Source of the DNA: Scatophagus argus
Taxonomy: Eukaryota > Chordata > Actinopteri > Scatophagidae
Reading direction: 5' to 3'
Assembly: GCF_020382885.2 (NCBI RefSeq)
Contig: NC_058513.1
Span: forward strand, 8,031,774 to 8,095,773
Length of the DNA: 64,000 nucleotides
The stretch's first letter is position 1. Every line of letters starts with the position of its first letter. Of this stretch, positions 11,416 to 23,600 are shown one piece after another. Both the position numbers and the translations under genes were made by a program. A model generated the notes under the pieces. It was not told the origin of the DNA. It saw only the letters and a program-made list of their open reading frames with translations, and searched no databases.

Positions 11416-13917
11416 TTACCACTGATCACCATAGTCCAAACTGTAAGAAAAGAGGGGAAAAATGGTTAATTTATTTGAAATTTACACACATTGCATCCCC
11501 ATATGTATTGGATACCAGAGGTGATGGATTAGCTGTTCAGCTGTTGAAACATTGTGACATTATGATCACGACATGACCAATAAACTGTGTAAATCCATAG
11601 TTAAGGCAAATTGCCAGTCAGTGCTCACTTAATAGTAAAATGATAAGGAGCTAAAGAATAGTAATGTCATCCTCATGCAGTAAGCAATAAAACAGTTTAA
11701 CAGTATATTGGAGCAGTACTGGCTGGGTTGTGGCTGTTTTCACTTAGAGACACACGCTCAAGCTTATAAGACAGATGCATTGACCGAGATGTTTTTTACA
11801 TTCTAAAGAACCGGTGGAGACAGCAGGCAAAACATTAGTAATGTGTTAATGTCAAACTGTTATTGGAGGATGAAACACTATTTGATTTCACTTTAGAAGC
11901 TCTTCATGCTCTCCCTTTATTTGTTATGACGAACCATTTATGTCTCATATTTCAAATCACAGTGAGAGTCGAGCAGACCCCTCCCCTTTCTCTTCCTGGT
12001 AATGGGATTTTTATTCAATCTTGGACACGGGCATCACCGTTGCCCAGTTATTTTTAGCTAATTTATGGTCAATTTTAGGCACACAAAAAACTCAAGTTGT
12101 CAACTTTTGCATAAAATCTCTGGTATCAGACCATGACATGCAGTCTCATCTGTTTCCCTCACCGTGGTTCAGTGTCCTGGCCGGAATCAGACCCGAACAG
12201 CAGCCACGCCACCGCCTGCTCGGGAGTCGACCTCTTCCCATACCTGGAGAAAATCACCAGCATGTAACAACTGCAGCTAAATATTATCAACTGGAGATTC
12301 TCGTTCATGTGAAACCCATCTTCTGCTTTACACCAGCGGTCGCTCAGTCAGCAATTCACTGGGTGCTGTGGCAGCGCGACCCATTGACCCATTCAATTTT
12401 TTTGGTTTTGTTTTTTTCAAGAGTCATCAAGCTGAGAGGCACGTTAGCAGAGTTTTTATCAGTGCTGCTTCTTTCTTTCTTTGTGTTTGGTCTGCACAGT
12501 CCAACCACAGTGAGCCGAGCATTTATTTATTTATTTGAGAGAAAAGGAGAATTTTCAGGTTCACAGCCCAAGGCAAAACACAACCAACTCCTCTGACTTT
12601 GTCTTTTCAAGTCTCTTTACTAAAATCAATGTCTTGATCACACAAGAGTAAACCTGCCTTTGTTTGAGGCATGAGGGGGCTGCACTACACCGGGAGGGGG
12701 GTGTCAATGATGAGACTACACTCAGCTTCTATGACAGAAAACCTCTACACCTGCTACTGTCTCCAAAATAATTCATTGCTTGTCATTACACATGCTTTTC
12801 TCAAGACATGTGCCACTCAGCACAGATAGTGTCTTATAGTGTTATAACTGTCAGAATGTATCTGATCAAAACTGTAACTAATACTATAATCTTTGTTTTA
12901 GGTGTAACAGTGAGAAAAAAAAAAACAGTGGAAAAAAGTTTTAGAATAATAATAATAAAAAATCTTCTTTTCTACCTTTCAAAATGTCAAGCATGAATAA
13001 AATCTGTCACTATTTAAGTGTTAAATGCTGTCCCGATCCCGTCTTGATTTTCACCGATAAGAAACAAAAGGTAATTACAAGATTTGGGGTCTCAACGGAG
13101 CCATTACGGTCTTCTGTCTGGCCTGAACATTATATACCCATCTGAGTAAAACCAGACTCCTGTCTTCTGCTTCATTATTTCATATAGCAAGCATAGCAAT
13201 GCATTGTAATGTAAGAGTAATGAGCCAAGAGTCCTCACTTGCTTGCCAAAGAAGGACTGAACTCCCGATAAGCATCTGAAAAGTCTTGATTTAAGGTGGA
13301 AAACAGAATCGAGCCCCACAAGGTGAGGGCTTGACCCCACACATGGCTACCCTTGCTAACTTGTCCTTGAGCCAGAGACTTAATCCCCTACATGGAGGGA
13401 GGAGGACCACCTGCCTGACCCAACCAGAGGAGGAGGAGAAGATACCAAATCATTGCAATTTTTTTTTCAGCATTTATTAGTCTTTTTTAGTTGTTTTTTT
13501 TTTTTCAGATGATTTACATGTTGACTGAAGAACTGATTGTTCTCACAAACTTACCAATCTGATTTGTCCCTGAGTTTGTAGTTCAAAACTTTTCAGTGTG
13601 TTAAATAAACTCTGATGGGTGTGCACTCTAGGATCTCTGATTTCTCTGGGATCCTCGGTGGAGAAATCACTGCACTGTTGTCTAAGTGTTTAAAAAAAAT
13701 CTCACATTAAATCTAGCTCGGTCACTCACCTTTGTCTGGTGATGAGGTTGACATAATGCCTGACAGCTGCGTGGTATCTGGCCCAGTCTTCCGGCGAGGC
13801 GTTGCTCCCGGGGCTCTCCGGTTTGGGAGGGTAGGCGTCCGCGAAGCTGCTCCAACACAGCAGCAGGCAGACGACGAGCGCTGCAAGCATCATCCACGAC
13901 CTCAGGGTGCTGGCCAT
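11416..13917 (-). CDS. pyyb: peptide YYb precursor
   Basis: Prepro-hormone of the NPY/PYY family, secreted from gut or pancreatic endocrine cells and brain and acting on Y-type G-protein-coupled receptors. Coding exons are 13917-13730, 12243-12163 and 11440-11416, all with GT-AG borders, giving 97 residues. Residues 1-28 are a hydrophobic signal peptide. Residues 29-64 are the 36-residue hormone, beginning YPPKPESPGSNASPEDW and ending with the family hallmark LITRQRY. Gly-Lys-Arg follows for amidation and cleavage, then a 30-residue C-flanking peptide ending LDYGDQW. The Arg of RQR is split by intron 2, as in other family members. The last coding exon carries only 25 coding bases. The start is the first ATG, directly after a CAG acceptor. 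SNASPEDW and AVRHYVNL are typical of the fish PYYb (PY) form rather than PYYa or NPY. Confidence 0.95.
12377..12390 (-). promoter_or_regulatory. DR2-like nuclear receptor half-site pair
   Basis: On the minus strand GGGTCA and GGGTCG form a direct repeat with a 2-base spacer, inside pyyb intron 2. DR2 elements can bind RAR/RXR heterodimers. Such words are frequent by chance, so this is weak. Confidence 0.15.
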
Positions 13918-14186
13918 CTGAGGACAAGCAGAAAAGGTGAGACATCACTTCAACATTTTCAATTTTGCGCTCGAAAATGAATCATTAATTAAATGAATTA
14001 ATTTATTGCTGAAGTCAAAGTATCACTGGGTGTTTAAAGTTCTGTTGCATTTCACGTAAAAACTTTAGCCCAAATGTCATATGGAGCGAAATGACATGAA
14101 TTTGATCTCAAATTACACACAAAAAAAAATCTTTTCAGAATGCTGTTAAAGTTCAAAGTATGTTAAAAAGTAAGAGGCCAACTTAC

Positions 14187-14237
14187 TTTTTGACAGCTGT
14201 CTGTTGCTGTAGTCACTCCGGTGGTGCGCCTGCCTTG
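14187..14237 (-). other. pyyb: pyyb non-coding first exon
   Basis: A TATA box upstream and a good donor (AAAAA|GTAAGTTGG, exon end 14187) define a short 5'-UTR exon. It splices to the CAG acceptor directly before the start ATG at 13917. A non-coding first exon followed by an exon with signal peptide and hormone is the usual NPY-family layout. The transcription start is inferred from TATA spacing and may be off by some bases. Confidence 0.7.
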
Positions 14238-14261
14238 TTGCTGTCCTCCCGGTTCACAGGG

Positions 14262-14268
14262 TTATATA
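14262..14268 (-). promoter_or_regulatory. pyyb: pyyb TATA box
   Basis: TATATAA on the minus strand, about 75 bases upstream of the donor of the inferred first exon. Its position gives a transcription start near 14235. TATA promoters are typical for tissue-restricted hormone genes. Confidence 0.65.
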
Positions 14269-14269
14269 G

Positions 14270-17200
14270 TGTGGGATGGATACCTGATGCGCACTCACCA
14301 GCAGTTAGCCACACCCCTCACTCCAGCTGCCTGCAGACGGGGTCCTCATCTGCCAAACATCCAGACTAATTTGCTTTGAATATTTGATTTTTAGCTTTCT
14401 TTAATACAAATATACATCGGAAAGACGCACTCAGCTTTTTCATTTTGAGTTAGGTGTTTGTATGGGATTTCCTGTTATTAATTTTATCTAAGACTTAAAT
14501 TTTAAGGTTATAGATTCACCCTCTTACAGAAGCTGGTATTTGCAGCCCATCATTAAGTAGAAAAACAGAAACTTGCAGGATTTTCCGTATGCTGCCTGTT
14601 CAGCACAAAGAGACAATAAAATAGCCCCTGCGATGCTTTACGAGTTCAAATCACGGTCCACATGGGTGAGAGCTTCAGATGCAGCACAATAACCATAGTG
14701 TCCGCACTTGCACATCAAGTCTCAGTCATTGTATACCTGGCCTTTATCAGTATGTGATGTAACAATGCTGCAGATGAAATGTTTTTGGATGCTGAAAGGA
14801 ACTTGTGAGTGAGAGTGATGTGTACCTAACATCAGACTATTGCAGAACACACACACAGTATATAGACACAAACCTGCACCCATCTACACTTACAGAAGTG
14901 GCCCTCCCTGCACCTTGAAATGACTCAGATTGGAGTTTAGAAAGCACAAAATGACATAAGTGAGAGAATAATACACACTTGAAATGATGGCCTGCACGGC
15001 ACCTCAGAAACCAGAGTGTATCGACAATTAGAGAGAGGTGGGATGACCTGCTAACCTTTAATACATCATACCAGCTATCTCAGCAAACATCAGTATTCTT
15101 GATTACTTAGATGCTTTCTCGTGTTTTCTGCATTTTTCCAGTAATGTTTAAACACATGTAACTGGACTTTCAGGTACCATCAACTCTGACAATAAGAAGT
15201 TGTTTATGATTTTTAATCAAAACCACAGTCACAGGAATGGGTTAAAGTTTACTACAGGGTTTCAGTAGTTAGTGTGGTTTCTTCTGCAACTCTACAAAAA
15301 TGAAAAATGCCGGGCGTGCTTTAAATGCACTGCAATATGGAATATTTACATGACAGCAATGCCACCGTGAGTAATAGGCAAATTAATTTAGTTGTTTTCA
15401 ATTAAATATTGGGAAGTCCTTGCAGTAATTCAATTGTTTTACTGACTCCAATGTATTCTGTGCACGAGTTGTTAACAAACAAACATGTTTATCTCTATCT
15501 GTAAAGAATGAAGACAAATAAATTATTACCAACTTTGTGAAGCAAAGAAAAATTTCATGAGCAATCATTCCTTAATATGAAATGTATGATGTAGCCTTGT
15601 CTAATCATTGGCCCCTTCACCTTTGGCCTTCTATGCTCTCATCACTCCTGCATGCATTATTCAGAGGTGATAAAGCCATTAATATGGTCTGGAGCTAGAG
15701 GTCATAGGCTGCAGCATCCACAGATCAATACTGCCATTGTGTTGCACACACATTTTCACTGCAGTGGTTCTCTTATGACTGAATTACATGATTCAGTGCT
15801 GCTGCATCAAATATTATTTTTATTTTCCTGCCTTTTCAAATTCATATCACTGCAGCAACTGTGATGGCAGGTTTGAAGCTGAAGTGACATGAGCACGCAC
15901 TAACACAGTCACTGTGTACACAAATACCTTTCAGGTCTCAAGTGCTGACAGTCAAATGTAATCGGTCACATTTATGACCGTTGCAGTAACTCGTGTTTAT
16001 CTTGGATCTTTACGGTCTGCTGTTCAGTTCATGATGCCTGAAGTGGTCCCTTATCCAACACTGCAGATGCAGTGGCCTCTTTTTAGTGTGTGTGTGGTGT
16101 TGAGGGGTTTCCAATCCCCATGCATAGGTTTGCACACAAGATAAAGATGCCTATCTCATTTTATGCCAGACAAGAAACTGAAATAAATGTTTTCTTTGGG
16201 TTCTGGGTTCTAGTTTGAAGTTTTGGGAAATTCTCATTTACCCCTCTGTTGAGAAGGGAATAAGCATATTTTTGAGAATGCTGAAATCTTCCTTTAAGCT
16301 CATCATGTGTTCATCATACACTGTTTGCTAAACATTGTACGAAAGTGTGATGTTCTTTCACAAGAAAATTCTCATGTATATTTCCTTTACTATTACAGTG
16401 CGCATTCATTATTAGTGACATGTTGTACATTTGTAGGTGGAGCACAATAAACAGTGGAAAGGAAGCTTCAATAATCTTTTACAACCCTGCTGTATAAGAT
16501 TAGTATTAGCCATGTATTAGATCATGGATAAATCAAAAGAGCTGTCATGGTGCCATGTAACATAACACACCAACCCTGGAGTCATGACAACTCCTCTCGT
16601 GCTGTTTATAGAGCTGTAAAAAAAAACAATGGTTTTTCTTCATCTGTCCCTAAGCCCTTGTCAAAAACACAGCATGATTTGGGCATAAATTTCCACTGAC
16701 AGCCTCTGAGGAGCTGCTGCTGCTGTTGACAATAAACAAGCAGTTAAAGTGTATATGACCATGCCATAAAGACTGTAAGTGGATTGTGGTATTACACATT
16801 GATTGCACTGACCATTTCAGAGCAATTATTGCGCAATAATTCAAACTGATACTGAGGAACAATTAGCGTCCTGCACCCAACAATGTAGAAATTTATGCAA
16901 AACAGCAAAATGGAACCTAAATAGGAAAATTGTCAAAAATGATTAAAGAGTGAATAAATCATCCTCCACTGAAGGGAACCAATATGTATCCTACTCTGTT
17001 GTAATCACCCATTTCCCGTGGCTAACAGTGGCTATCCTGAACATTTAGTTAATTCTACTCCAGTAGTCAACCTCTCCGTGTTCCCTCTACAGGCCATAAA
17101 AGGCAATGACAAGAAACAACAATATACACAAGAGGAACTCATTAGGCATCTCCTGTGTTTGTAGGTAAACACTGAGAAGGGAACAGCCCCTAGATAAGGC

Positions 17201-20200
17201 AAAGAGCAGACAGTTCAAGTTTTCACCGTCCAATAAACCCCAGCTAATGCACTGCTGAAGAGCAGTTTGAGCTCCTGCAGAGGGGAAAAAGTGTCTGAGT
17301 TGCCTCCAGGCCAAGATAATGGGACCAGTAGGAGGCTCCTGATTTTCAAAACTTTTTCTCTCATCAGTTTTGGCAACTTTTCCTCCTGATGCTGTTAATG
17401 ATGTCGCTCACTTTGTTAGGTAAGACACTGAAAAATGTATAACATTTTTTTTAGCCAAGGGTAACAATTTGAACAAATCAAGATGCTGGAAATCTGCTTA
17501 CTTTAGGTATCTACCTGTGCTGCTCAAATGGAGCCCTAAAAGCTTTTCCCCTGAACCTGTCTCCACCATTTCCATTTGCATGACACATGCTGCGTAGTCC
17601 AAATACTAAAGGAAGATTACACACACGCATACAGCAGTCCATTCTGGTGTAAGAGCAATCTCCCAGGAGTATGTCTGACTCCTTCCTGCCATCATCACAG
17701 ACAGAAAGGGGGAAATGATCATACGTTTTTATTTAGCCTTATCTCCAGAGTAGGGGAGCCACTAATATGAACAGAGTGCTTTTCAGGCAGCCAGGTCTGT
17801 TTGCGCAGTTCAGGAGACAAAATGAGGGGTTGATGGCTGCCCACCACCACAGGGCAATAAGTCATGACCATATAAATGGCACTAAAAGGGGCCATCGAGT
17901 GTCAGTCAGGCGCACTGTGGATGACTAGTGGGCAAACAAAAACACATTTCTCTTTACGTTTCACGTAAAATCACGATTCACGTTTCATGATCCTGCCTGT
18001 TTTGGGGGCATAAACACGGACAAAATCAGCTTCTTCATACCAGTCATGGCAGATCTAAACACTGGGCACATAAGTCAGGGCTTCTCATTTGCTTTCCAAC
18101 ACAGCAATACCTCACGCAATTCTCTTTCCCCCAGAGGAACAAAGCTTACTCCGCCAGCAACACCTTCTCTTAGACCATTTGCAGAACTGACCAATTAGGG
18201 TAATATCTTACCAAATGCTGTGTTTATGAGTAAGTTGCCAATTGCCTCTTCAGGTATCTGTGATGGATTATGCGAGATGTATTAGGTGCCTAATGTGTAT
18301 TACCACAATGTGCCCAAAGTCACCACAAATAAGGAAGGAAGCTTGCTGTTAATCTACCAAAATGATGCCCTTAAATCGTTGCAAGTAGTAGTCTATATCT
18401 TACTTGCCCTCCATACTATACAAAGCATTAGATTGGCTGATGATTAGATATGCCGTTAACCTTACAGCATCACACTACAAGATGACAGATACGACTCAGT
18501 GCAGTAATGTGTCACAGAAGACCGGACAGAAGCTGTAAACAGCTGTTACTGCCCCCCAAGCTGTGGACATTTCAGGTCTCAAGGGGGTTGACTCAGGATC
18601 TCTTCCCAATAGGCACAATTACACAAAACATGAAATTGGCTTTTTTTTTTTTGTTTTTTTTTTTTTTAACTCTCATTTCTGGCGATCTCCACATGAGGAA
18701 CAGATTCCACAACCCTAAAGATGCAATGCACACACCAGTGCCCACCAAAATCAATTCAATCAAATAGTAATTACAGCAAATGAGTTACATGCAACTGAAC
18801 TGGCTGGTCATCAGTATGTGATGAGACCGAACCTCGTTGTTTTCACAGGACTGCAGATGTGTGAAGCGAAACTTGAGGAAAATGGCTTGTATGAATCTTA
18901 GAACAAGTAGTTGTGGTTTGTTGTCTTGTTGTAAGGAAACAGCAAACACACCCCTGGTTGTGATATCAATCACTTTGACTCTCCGGCTTAGAGGTCTGCG
19001 TGCGAAGCCATATATCAGGAGCACCTTTGAAAAACAAAGGACGGCGATATTGGAGTAGCCTCGAGTGTCACTGAAACTACAAAGCCGATCTTCAAGTGAT
19101 AATGTCATCAAAACTTGAGAAAACAAAAACACACAACCGAGAACAATCGGTGATTCAGCCTACAAACAAACAACACTACTGTGAAGCCACTGTAGCCACA
19201 GCTGTCTTTAGAGCTAAATGCTGACAACAGCATGCTAGCATGCGGTGGTTTGTTTACCTTGTTCAAGGTCTTATTTTAGCAGGTTAAGATCATAACATTT
19301 GCTAGATAACAATAAGCACAGAAACACGAATGTGTATACAAAACTCCATAGCAATCCATTCCATACTTTTTGAGATATTTCACTCCAAATGAGAAATGTA
19401 GACCATGGACCATACAACACTTGGTGCTAAATCTTCCAGCAGACACTGAGATATGTCACAGGACATGAAATATTTGTCCTGCTAGTGGCATTAAATTATT
19501 AATTAAAGTATTTCACTCTGGACCGGATTAACATTGCCATTTCATGAGCCAGCCGATGCTAACATGGCTAAAGAATCAATATTTTGATATTTGTGTGACT
19601 CAAAAGGTGTCTTAACACCACCTTTGCCTTTCATAAGTCAAGCAAAAAATTCAGAAAGTTTGAACAAACACTGTTGCTCATTTGACATGGCAATAAACTT
19701 CAGAGCAGTAAAATGCTGGTGCCATTTTCTGATTACTATCAAAGAATACCTTGTGACTTGACTCATCGACCAGTTCCACCTTTAATTTCATGGCCACTTC
19801 AAACAACCAAACCAGCAGCAAATGAACATGTAGCAAGCCGTCCCAAACATCTTCATCACCACAGCCACCTCCAGCCTCCATAGCTCCATCCCACCTGCTG
19901 GCCATCTGCATTTCCCTTTAAAAGTGAGATGAATGATGTTAATCAGCACATGGGAGCTCTGTGCATCCCTCAGCTCCTGCTTGTCCTGCTGTAATAAAGC
20001 AGTCTGCCTGTCTGGTTAATTACTCTCATCTGTCTCAGTCATATAAGCAAAAACCCGACAGGATAAAAACCCATTCAACTGCGCCTTAACCAAAGCACCA
20101 ACCCCATTTGTGTGGCTATGTTAAACTACTGTGACTGATTCTTTATGACTGTTTAAATATGATGCTTAAAGGCAAAATAAAAGTATAATATGGTCCTGAC

Positions 20201-20240
20201 AAATCACAACTATAGTATATAGAGTACGTTTTACAAAATG
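14270..20240. other. pyyb-tut1 spacer
   Basis: No exon, RNA gene or conserved domain was recognised here. It should include the upstream regulatory DNA of pyyb. It contains a poly-T tract near 18642-18667 and the repeat at 19200-19590. Open frames such as those at 18785-19132 and 19678-19911 lack domain similarity and splice support. Confidence 0.6.
19200..19590 (+). repeat. abundant teleost interspersed repeat, fragment
   Basis: Carries landmarks of the same repeat family as the copy at 7340-7690: 'catgctagcatg', 'aacatttgctagataacaa', 'actccatagcaatccattcc', 'gagatatttcactc' and 'ctggaccggattaacattgcc'. The copy is diverged and has an internal deletion relative to the form I remember. Class not assigned and boundaries approximate. 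Confidence 0.6.
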
Positions 20241-20245
20241 TTTTT

Positions 20246-20251
20246 TTTATT
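20246..20251 (-). terminator. tut1: tut1 poly(A) signal
   Basis: AATAAA on the minus strand about 390 bases past the tut1 stop codon, within an A/T-rich 3'-UTR. A plausible end of the transcript; other weaker signals are nearby. Confidence 0.5.
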
Positions 20252-20635
20252 CATTCAAAGACAGCATGACATGCTGTTTTCACCAAATGTCTGCCACTGA
20301 ATCTTCCCTCTAGGGCTTCGACATTAAAAAGCAATATTTTAAACAAACTCACTCAAGTAACGTCTTCAACACAAAAAGTAGGCTTTGTCATGGAATATTA
20401 TTCTGAAACAAAGTCATGACCATAAATATACAACCTACATAAAAATATTACAAACTTCACATTTTGACAAAACCCATATTTACAAATGTAATGATCTATT
20501 CCTTATCAAAATAAAGCCACAGTAACTGTCATGCCCCACTCTCAAGGGTTAATACAAGTAGCTGTAATAGCATCTTTAACTCAAAGAAAATCTTTAGAAT
20601 TAAAAAAGGAAAAACATGTGGAGATCAGGTCCATT

Positions 20636-23600
20636 TTAAGCATTTTCTACACTTTTCTCTAGCAATGTCTCCACCATCTTTGGTAAGAAGGCTTCCAGGA
20701 AATGAAAGAAATCATGAAAAACTCCTGTCTTGTCGCTGGTTGGCTCCAATGTGAGCACTGCTCTTGTGCTTTCTGTCCCACCCACCACCTGGGGCTGAAC
20801 CTTGAACTCCAGGGGCTCCTTGAGCTCTGGTTCTTTTTCAATGATGTGAGCTGTGACCTGGGATTCCAGCTCCATGCAGCTGCCCTCTGGTCTCGAGTCT
20901 GTGGTCTTGTTCAGCTCCCTTCTCACTTTCCTCCTGCCGGCCCACACTAAATGCTTTTGCACATAGACCCAGTGAGGTAATTCAGGCTTGCCCCTTCTTG
21001 CCAGTCTTGGCTTTTTGCCTTGAGGCGACACAGAAGGGTCACTGCCAGAGGACAGTGGCCTCTTGGCACCGACCACAGCTGTACCCAGAGGACTGGCTTC
21101 GTTTTGGGGTTCAATACTGTCACAGCTGTCATTTGCAGATGTGTTGAGGGAAGTTGAGGGAGTTTCCATTTCCTCTGCAACATCCACAGCCGAATCCTCA
21201 CCAAAGACAGCGTCTGCGGAGGTAGCAAGGTGACAGCTGAGAATACTTTGGAAGACTCCCTGCACAGCAGAGCAAACCTTCTGAAACCACAGCAGCCGGA
21301 AACCATCTCCTGCCATGTGCATTTGATTAAGCAGCACTTGAGGGAGCAAAGCTGATTTGAAGGGAATGCTGATGGTCAGCTGCTCTGTTTTGGTGTGTGG
21401 GAGATCCCCATGGGGGGTGAGCAATCGCACCAGGCCCCATGACCTCCCCTTGGTGGATTTGCGCTGGTACTGCAGGCTGCGGCAGTATTTCTCAGCCTCC
21501 TGGCACTCCCTCTGGAAGCTTCGCTGAGAACGTTCATTCAGGTTTCCAGCTACATTGTGGGAGAGCTCAAAGGGGTCTAAGAGGTTTAGGGGGCCCATTT
21601 TGGGACCATGGTGAGGGGTCTTGGAGGGCTGTTCCTCTTGCATGGCCTCCTCCTCTTTATTCTGGCTGAGGAGATCGGTGATTGGGAGTGCACGCCCCTT
21701 CCTGACAGATATAACACGACTGGCAAAATCAAATTTAGCATAGAATGAGAAGAAGCCAGCAAGAAGTGTGCCTAGATGGAGAAAACATACATACATGAAG
21801 AACAGCGATGGTGGTATTGTATTTAAGGACATTTAGAATTTATGAAAAAGACGGCCAACACTTACACAGGTCCTGTGTATTCTTACTGGGGGGCACAGCA
21901 ATAGGCTGACTGGGGAAGGTGCAGTTCCAGCCCTCAATCACACACTCTTCTTCCTCACCTGCAAAAAGATGAACACGTAATATTTAACAGGTTAACAAAT
22001 AGCAAATCACTGAAATGACAGAAAAGCTGTTTAAAGAAAAACAATCAACAACTGCCATTTTTATTGTATCAGACAATCTAAATTTACAATATAAAAAGTA
22101 ATTTCAAATTGTCTGGACACAAGCCTTGTGTTGAACTAGAGACTTACTGAGATCCCAGACTAATCTCATCCAAATGTCCCCATATATAAACACACATAAT
22201 GTGCAAACAATTTGCTGTCCAGACGGCAGTTTAAATGCTTGTGCTCGCATCTATTTTCAGGATTACACTCTAATTGGAAAACAATTGTTGTTCATAAAGA
22301 CTCAAGTGTTTCCCATTAAATTTTCAGCAATAACCTCTGAGGGGACCAGACAGTCCAGACAATATATGAGCGTAACGACACTCCTCATAGGTACCTAAGA
22401 TTTTAAGATACTGATTGTTGAATCTCTCAGTCTGTCAAACTCTAGTTACAATTCTGGACTAATGCAAGATGGATGTATGGAAGTAATGTACAAACACTGT
22501 CTATAGCCTGTCAGCTTATGTTTACATTGTATAGACACCAATTACAAAGGAGCAAAGCCAAAGCTCAGAGTTGTATTTTCTTATTCTCTAAATGTAATAT
22601 TTTCTATAATTTCTTAATTATGTTAATGCTATATATGATCTAGCCCTTTAATTGTGCTCTCAAAGTGCACCAGACTGATGAGATGCTGACTGTTTCAACT
22701 GTTCACTGAGCAGCGCTGAAGAGAAGCAGGGATCATTACATCTAGCGCCTCATGCAAGGACTTCTCGTATCAACAGATTCATTTTTAAATGGCACAAGCA
22801 AATGATTTAAGAGTACATGCTCATACAAGGAACCAAACAGATGGCCCTACGTGGCAGTTTTAGGTGCTACTGCTGAAATCTCACAAACAAGCACCATTAG
22901 GGGGCCCTCATCAGGCTGAAACAAATCACAAGTTATGACAAGTTAGAGCCTGATGAATCCAACTTTGAACATTCAAACCTCACTGTTATAAAATAAGGTT
23001 TAGGATAAGAAAACGAAAACATGTAGGAGCAACTCAGCACTTACAGGCCATGTCTTTGAGCTGGTCCACTGTGGGGAGGACAGGAGGCTCGCAGTTCTGC
23101 AGGAAGAAGATGATCAGCAGCGTCAGAGCGTAGTTGTTGAGCAGGGGTCCGCTACCACTGGGGTTACCTGCACGTCACAACACAAACACAACAGTCGGCA
23201 GGATGAAACTAAGATTAGTTCTGTGCTGTACAAATGTATATACAGTATAGGATATGGTCAAAATATGGAAGCAGTGTGATCTTTTTAACAGAGTGGAGAG
23301 GCTCTGTGGCATGCGTTTGGTTCTGTTGTTCCTAAAAGGCAAGGTCAACGCTAAGCGATACAAAAAACGATGTTAAAGGGCATCTATGCCAGTGTAAACA
23401 CAGGTAAACAATAACAGCAATGATGTAGAATTAATTGAGCCGTTTAAATTATTCAAAAGCCTTTGAAATATACAGTAATTTTGAAATGTCATAGTTCCAG
23501 ATGCTACAGTGCTCTTTTGGAAGCAACACGGTCAATCATCTCATCAACGATATCAAGTACGTAATCCAGCAAACTGACCCTGAATATGCCATGGAAGCTC

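Noticed and set aside
12021..12596. 191-codon plus-strand open frame
   Set aside because: It runs antisense over pyyb exon 3; the minus strand has correct splice sites and the YGKR processing site.
13682..13948. 88-codon minus-strand frame overlapping pyyb
   Set aside because: An alternative frame of the same exon running through both splice sites; the frame encoding the signal peptide and YPPKPES hormone is the real one.
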